A stretch of DNA of 64,000 bases from Streptomyces akebiae. GTDB taxonomy: Bacteria; Actinomycetota; Actinomycetes; Streptomycetales; Streptomycetaceae. Below, piece after piece: positions 61,013 to 64,000 of this stretch. The translations under genes were made by a program, and so were the position numbers. The DNA is taken from NCBI RefSeq assembly GCF_019599145.1, contig NZ_CP080647.1, positions 1,240,001 through 1,304,000 of the forward strand, in the 5' to 3' direction. Positions within the stretch are counted from its first letter, which is position 1; each line of letters starts with the position of its first letter. The notes beneath the pieces are model-generated. The model saw nothing but the letters and a program-made list of their open reading frames with translations. It was not told the origin of the DNA and made no database searches.

Positions 61013-61771
61013 ATGCCGGGAACCGGCGGTGACGGCGCGAACAAGCCGCCGCGCACGCTCGCGGAGAAACTGTCAAGGCTCCGTGAAGCACGCGCACCTG
61101 AAGGCGGGAAGCCGCCGTCCTGGGACGCGCTGGCAAAGCAGATCTCCGACAAGACCGGAGTTGCCGTCTCGGGCGCGTACCTGTGGGAGCTGGGAACCGG
61201 CAAGCCGGGAACCAACGTAACCCTGAAGCACCTGAAGGCCTTCAAGGAGTTCTTCGGCCGCAGCATCTCCTACTTCGTCGACGACGAGGTGGCCTTCGAG
61301 GACGATGAGCAGGCGCAACTGGCCCTCCTGAAGGAGCTGAGCCGCCTGGGGATCAAGCAGATCCGGCTGCAGAACATGGAGGGTGACGCCAGCCAGGAGA
61401 CGGTCACGGACCTTCTCGGGCGGCTGCAGACGCTCGACACCCTGCGCAACACAGACGTCCGGGAGATTGCCCTGCAGGTGACCGACTTGACGGCCAAGCA
61501 GCGGGAGGCGCTCACCAGCCTCATCGGCAAGCCCTCACTGCTGGACGTTCTCCCGCGAACGGTTGGCCTTCTCGAAGCAGCGGCTGGACTCGATGACGAG
61601 CAGATTGCTTCGACCGCCCGCGCTCTTGGTCAACCCGATGTTCTCCAAGCGCTCCAGGACGAGGGGGTGTGCGAGATCGCGCGGCAGTGCCGCGAATTGC
61701 TGCCATCGAGCAGGGAGGCAGTCCTGTCGATGATTGCGCAGCTCGGGCGACTGGAAACCGGCAAGGCTTAG
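61013..61771 (+). CDS. XRE-family regulator, EspR-like
   Basis: A 252-residue protein with GGAGAGGAGGAGG before ATG 61013. The N-terminal ~85 residues are an EspR-type HTH (LAEKLSRLREARAPEGG, SGAYLWELGTGKPGTNVTLK, then FFGRSISYFVDDE). The remaining 160 residues are acidic, Leu-rich and helical, possibly a dimerisation or sensor domain. The ATAAACAC repeats upstream are candidate operators. Confidence 0.85.
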   Translation: MPGTGGDGANKPPRTLAEKLSRLREARAPEGGKPPSWDALAKQISDKTGVAVSGAYLWELGTGKPGTNVTLKHLKAFKEFFGRSISYFVDDEVAFEDDEQAQLALLKELSRLGIKQIRLQNMEGDASQETVTDLLGRLQTLDTLRNTDVREIALQVTDLTAKQREALTSLIGKPSLLDVLPRTVGLLEAAAGLDDEQIASTARALGQPDVLQALQDEGVCEIARQCRELLPSSREAVLSMIAQLGRLETGKA

Positions 61772-61776
61772 GAGTT

Positions 61777-61801
61777 GGGCCGTTCCCCGGAGGGACGGCC
61801 C
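61777..61801. terminator. Terminator between convergent genes
   Basis: GGGCCGTtCCC and GGGACGGCCC pair with a one-base bulge and 4-base loop directly after the XRE stop. Confidence 0.75.
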
Positions 61802-61817
61802 GGCACTCCGACATCGC

Positions 61818-62234
61818 CTAAGAAGCGTCGCCGCCATCGCGGAAGGGGCCCAACTGAAGGTACTCCGCGATCAGTTCACGCGGAAGCAGGGGCATCAGTC
61901 GGCTTGCTGCATCGAGAGTCATCTCATCCGCTTCTTCCACGGAGTCAGGCTCGGGCGCCGACCAGCGCTGGAGCCCCTCGGCACCTGCGGAGACCGGATG
62001 GAAGAGCACGGTTCCGTCCTCGGCTGAGAGCCATACCCCGCTCGGAGTATCGCGCTTACTCTCCTCGCCGCCGTGAACGAGGCCGCCTCCCCGTTTGCCA
62101 TTACGACGGACCTCGCCTTTTCCGGCAGCGTCTGTGAATTCGTGGGAAATATCCAGAGAGGGTTCCGCACCTTGCGGCTCCCTACCCAGTACTCCGTTCC
62201 GATTTTCCCGCCGGCTCCCGCCCGGCACCGTCAT
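61818..62234 (-). CDS. Hypothetical 138-residue protein
   Basis: A polar protein from ATG 62234, with no recognised domain. A C-terminal part (VWLSAEDGTVLFHPVSAGAE; AASRLMPLLPRELIAEYLQL) looks coding by composition; the N-terminal half is Gly/Arg/Glu-rich. Convergent with the XRE gene across a terminator. The ribosome site is poor, so the start may be internal. Confidence 0.5.
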   Translation of the reverse strand: MTVPGGSRRENRNGVLGREPQGAEPSLDISHEFTDAAGKGEVRRNGKRGGGLVHGGEESKRDTPSGVWLSAEDGTVLFHPVSAGAEGLQRWSAPEPDSVEEADEMTLDAASRLMPLLPRELIAEYLQLGPFRDGGDAS

Positions 62235-62695
62235 TGCTATCGCCCCCGCGGTCTATTTTCACCTTCTGTGCATTGCGTGCCTGCGGCTCGTTCCCCGATA
62301 AGTACACGCGTTTCGTCTCCTGTCATGACGGGGCGATACCTCGCTCGGCCTGGAGGTCAGCTGCCCGCCCTGGTGCAGAGTCCCAGGCACGGCACCATCG
62401 AGCCATCCGGCGCGCGGTGTCCCGGCCGATGCGGAGGATCGCCCTCCCCGCGCCTTGATTCCTACCCTTGCAAATATGCCTACGTCAACGAGGAAACACA
62501 GAGAGTCGCACACGGCCCTGTGTTTCTCACAGAGTGAGAAACGGGCCTACTGGGCGCTTCTCATGTGGTGAGAATGGGGTTTCATTTCTCACTCGCTGAG
62601 AAGCGGAGGGTCTTTGCAGGGTCTTTGCGGAGGCGTCAACTCCATCGCATAGCCTGGCGAGGAAGAGATGCCAAACCACAACCGCAGGGAGAAAT
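62235..62695. other. 461-base regulatory region of the quinone oxidoreductase
   Basis: No gene is supported. The right half contains three dyads of identical architecture and the tandem pair AGGGTCTTTGC AGGGTCTTTGC (62606-62629). Confidence 0.6.
62522..62602. promoter_or_regulatory. Three TTCTCA-N5-TGAGAA operators
   Basis: Dyads at 62524-62540 (extended to perfect 9-base arms), 62558-62574 and 62586-62602, all with TTCTCA, a 5-base spacer and TGAGAA. Centres are 34 and 28 bases apart. They lie ~95-170 bases upstream of the oxidoreductase start, typical of a dimeric repressor or activator. Confidence 0.82.
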
Positions 62696-63640
62696 GTGCG
62701 CGCCATCAGGATGGACCAGTTCGGTGGCCCGGAGGTGCTGCAGGTGGTCGAGGTTCCCGACCTTGAACCGCGGGGCGGCCATCACCTATTGCAGGTGAGT
62801 CGTGCAGGCGTGAACTACGCAGACATGCACGTACGGGGAGACACCTATCTCGCGCCGGTGACGCTGCCCTACATTCCCGGGAACGAAGTGGTCGGCCGCA
62901 CGGGGGACGGCAAGCGCTTCGTCGGCCTCACTCAGGGCGGCGGCTACGCCGAGCAGGCCCATGTCCATCGCCGCACTTCTTGGGAGGTGCCCGACGGTGT
63001 GAGCGATGAGCAGGCCGTGGCACTGTGCCTCCAGGGCAACTCGGCCTACCACCTGCTCCACACCGTCGCTGGCGTCCAGGAGGGCCAGACCGTGGTCATT
63101 CCGGCCGCCGCGGGCGGCGTGGGCTCCATAGCCGTTCAGCTGGCCAAGGCCATCGGTGCCAAAGTGATCGCGCTGGCGAGCAGCAAGGCAAAGCGCCAAC
63201 TCGCGGAAGAACTCGGTGCGGACGCCGTCGTCGACTCCACCAGTGAGAACCTCAGCGAGGAGATCAAGGAGGCGGCAGGCGGACCGGTCCAAGTTGCCCT
63301 GGAGATGACCGGCGGACCGACCTTCCATTCCACTGTCGCTGCCCTCGCCCCTCGCGGCCGGCTTGCTGTGTACGGATACGCATCGGGTGAGACGACAGAC
63401 GTGTCGACCAAGGTGCTGATGGAGCGGTCGATCACCGTCTCCGGATTCTGGCTTCCGTCGTTGTACAGCGACCGAAACGCCCTGCCCACCAGCATGAACG
63501 CCCTGTTCGACGCCGTACGCTCAGGCTCGCTTCGCCCCGTCCTCGGGCAGGTCTACCCGCTGAGCGAGGCAAGTGCTGCCCACGCCGCCCTGGCAGCCCG
63601 CGCACACACCGGGAAGCTCTGCCTGGATACCGCTGGGTAG
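62696..63640 (+). CDS. NADPH:quinone oxidoreductase (zeta-crystallin-like MDR)
   Basis: A 314-residue zinc-free medium-chain reductase from GTG 62696 with AGGGAG upstream. It has the quinone-reductase opening MRAIRMDQFGGPEVLQVVEV, GVNYADMHVRGD, and the NADPH loop AAAGGVGSIAVQLAKAIGA. No zinc-binding cysteines are present. Probably detoxifies quinones or enones; the three operators upstream suggest stress-inducible expression. Confidence 0.92.
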   Translation: MRAIRMDQFGGPEVLQVVEVPDLEPRGGHHLLQVSRAGVNYADMHVRGDTYLAPVTLPYIPGNEVVGRTGDGKRFVGLTQGGGYAEQAHVHRRTSWEVPDGVSDEQAVALCLQGNSAYHLLHTVAGVQEGQTVVIPAAAGGVGSIAVQLAKAIGAKVIALASSKAKRQLAEELGADAVVDSTSENLSEEIKEAAGGPVQVALEMTGGPTFHSTVAALAPRGRLAVYGYASGETTDVSTKVLMERSITVSGFWLPSLYSDRNALPTSMNALFDAVRSGSLRPVLGQVYPLSEASAAHAALAARAHTGKLCLDTAG

Positions 63641-63787
63641 TTAAAACCTCAAGTTTCCCTCAAATTGCCTCTCGATCGGAACAAGAGTGCGACGTGAGAC
63701 GTCGTTCAACTTGTCGTCTATGTGAGGGACTCGGTGGGCCGCTCTCCGGCGGGGGTTGCGGCCCACCCGACGGGAGGTAGCGGCTGC

Positions 63788-64000
63788 ATGACCGGCAACG
63801 AAATCTCGAACACCTCAGAGACGAGGTCACGCCTCGTCGACCGATTCATCCGTGTCCAGAGAGCCTTCGCTGAACTGGGAGGCGAGGTGCACGGCACCGG
63901 TGAGATAGCCAGGGCAGCTGGTCTGGACGACGCCACCACCTCCCGCATTCTGCAGTCCGGCGTATACGGCGGCTTTTTCGAGCGCATCAGCCACGGCAAA
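63788..64000 (+). CDS. IclR-like HTH regulator, N-terminal part
   Basis: Starts at ATG 63788 (GGGAGG upstream) and runs off the window after 71 codons. The visible part has a winged-helix N-terminus of IclR type: FIRVQRAFAELGGEVHGTGE, IARAAGLDDATTSRILQSGV. The ligand-binding part is outside the window. Confidence 0.7.
   Translation, partial: MTGNEISNTSETRSRLVDRFIRVQRAFAELGGEVHGTGEIARAAGLDDATTSRILQSGVYGGFFERISHGK

Overview
The window is high-GC actinobacterial DNA with Streptomyces hallmarks: an SsgA-like sporulation protein, a WhiB-like regulator, a two-domain small laccase, twin-arginine secreted enzymes, frequent GTG/TTG starts, and gene order for the first ~31 kb that, from memory, resembles the S. 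coelicolor chromosomal arm around the small laccase and pca genes. Gene starts were re-chosen where ribosome-binding sites or family lengths pointed to internal starts.

Layout. 1-13 kb: DNA repair (endonuclease V, partial), sporulation (SsgA-like), an antibiotic-resistance-type ABC-F ATPase behind a long structured leader, DDAH, an acyl-ACP desaturase behind a tandem operator array, two unusual tRNA genes flanking an atypical SDR protein, a WhiB-like protein, a VOC protein, and a GH64 glucanase sharing an operator with a LacI-type regulator. 13-21 kb: secreted copper/redox genes (small laccase; ThuA-sugar dehydrogenase and plastocyanin-Ig-DUF1080 operon), then divergent NHEJ-type polymerase and ligase genes. 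21-31 kb: zinc alcohol dehydrogenase, DUF3048 lipoprotein, MarR regulator and pcaHGBL protocatechuate operon, and an orphan LuxR-type ATPase. 31-46.5 kb is patchy: intact genes (DUF2510 membrane protein, TetR with PAP2 and EamA genes, phospholipase C, two-component system, DUF3500 lipoprotein, HupE/UreJ protein, SDR) alternate with scars of broken genes (MFS, anmK, histidine kinase, thioesterase, LuxR HTH, XRE, DUF6081).

46.5-51.9 kb is a plasmid-style replication/partition module: a two-HTH putative initiator, a triple-HTH protein, a 67-residue coupled ORF, a ParA ATPase and two paralogous RHH-like proteins separated by a terminator and a CTAG array phased every 8 bp, then an HNH protein. 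Every junction from the initiator to the first RHH gene is a 4-base stop/start overlap.

51.9-59.8 kb is, to me, the most interesting part: a leftward operon with an EgtD-type histidine methyltransferase (substrate residues kept), a canonical ATP-grasp ligase, a second ATP-grasp protein without catalytic residues, a HAD protein without its nucleophile, two MFS transporters and two small unknown proteins. I infer an undescribed pathway making and exporting a trimethyl-histidine-derived (or related betaine) amide. The window closes with a secreted SH3-like protein, an XRE regulator with upstream repeats, a quinone oxidoreductase behind three identical-architecture operators, and the start of an IclR-like regulator.
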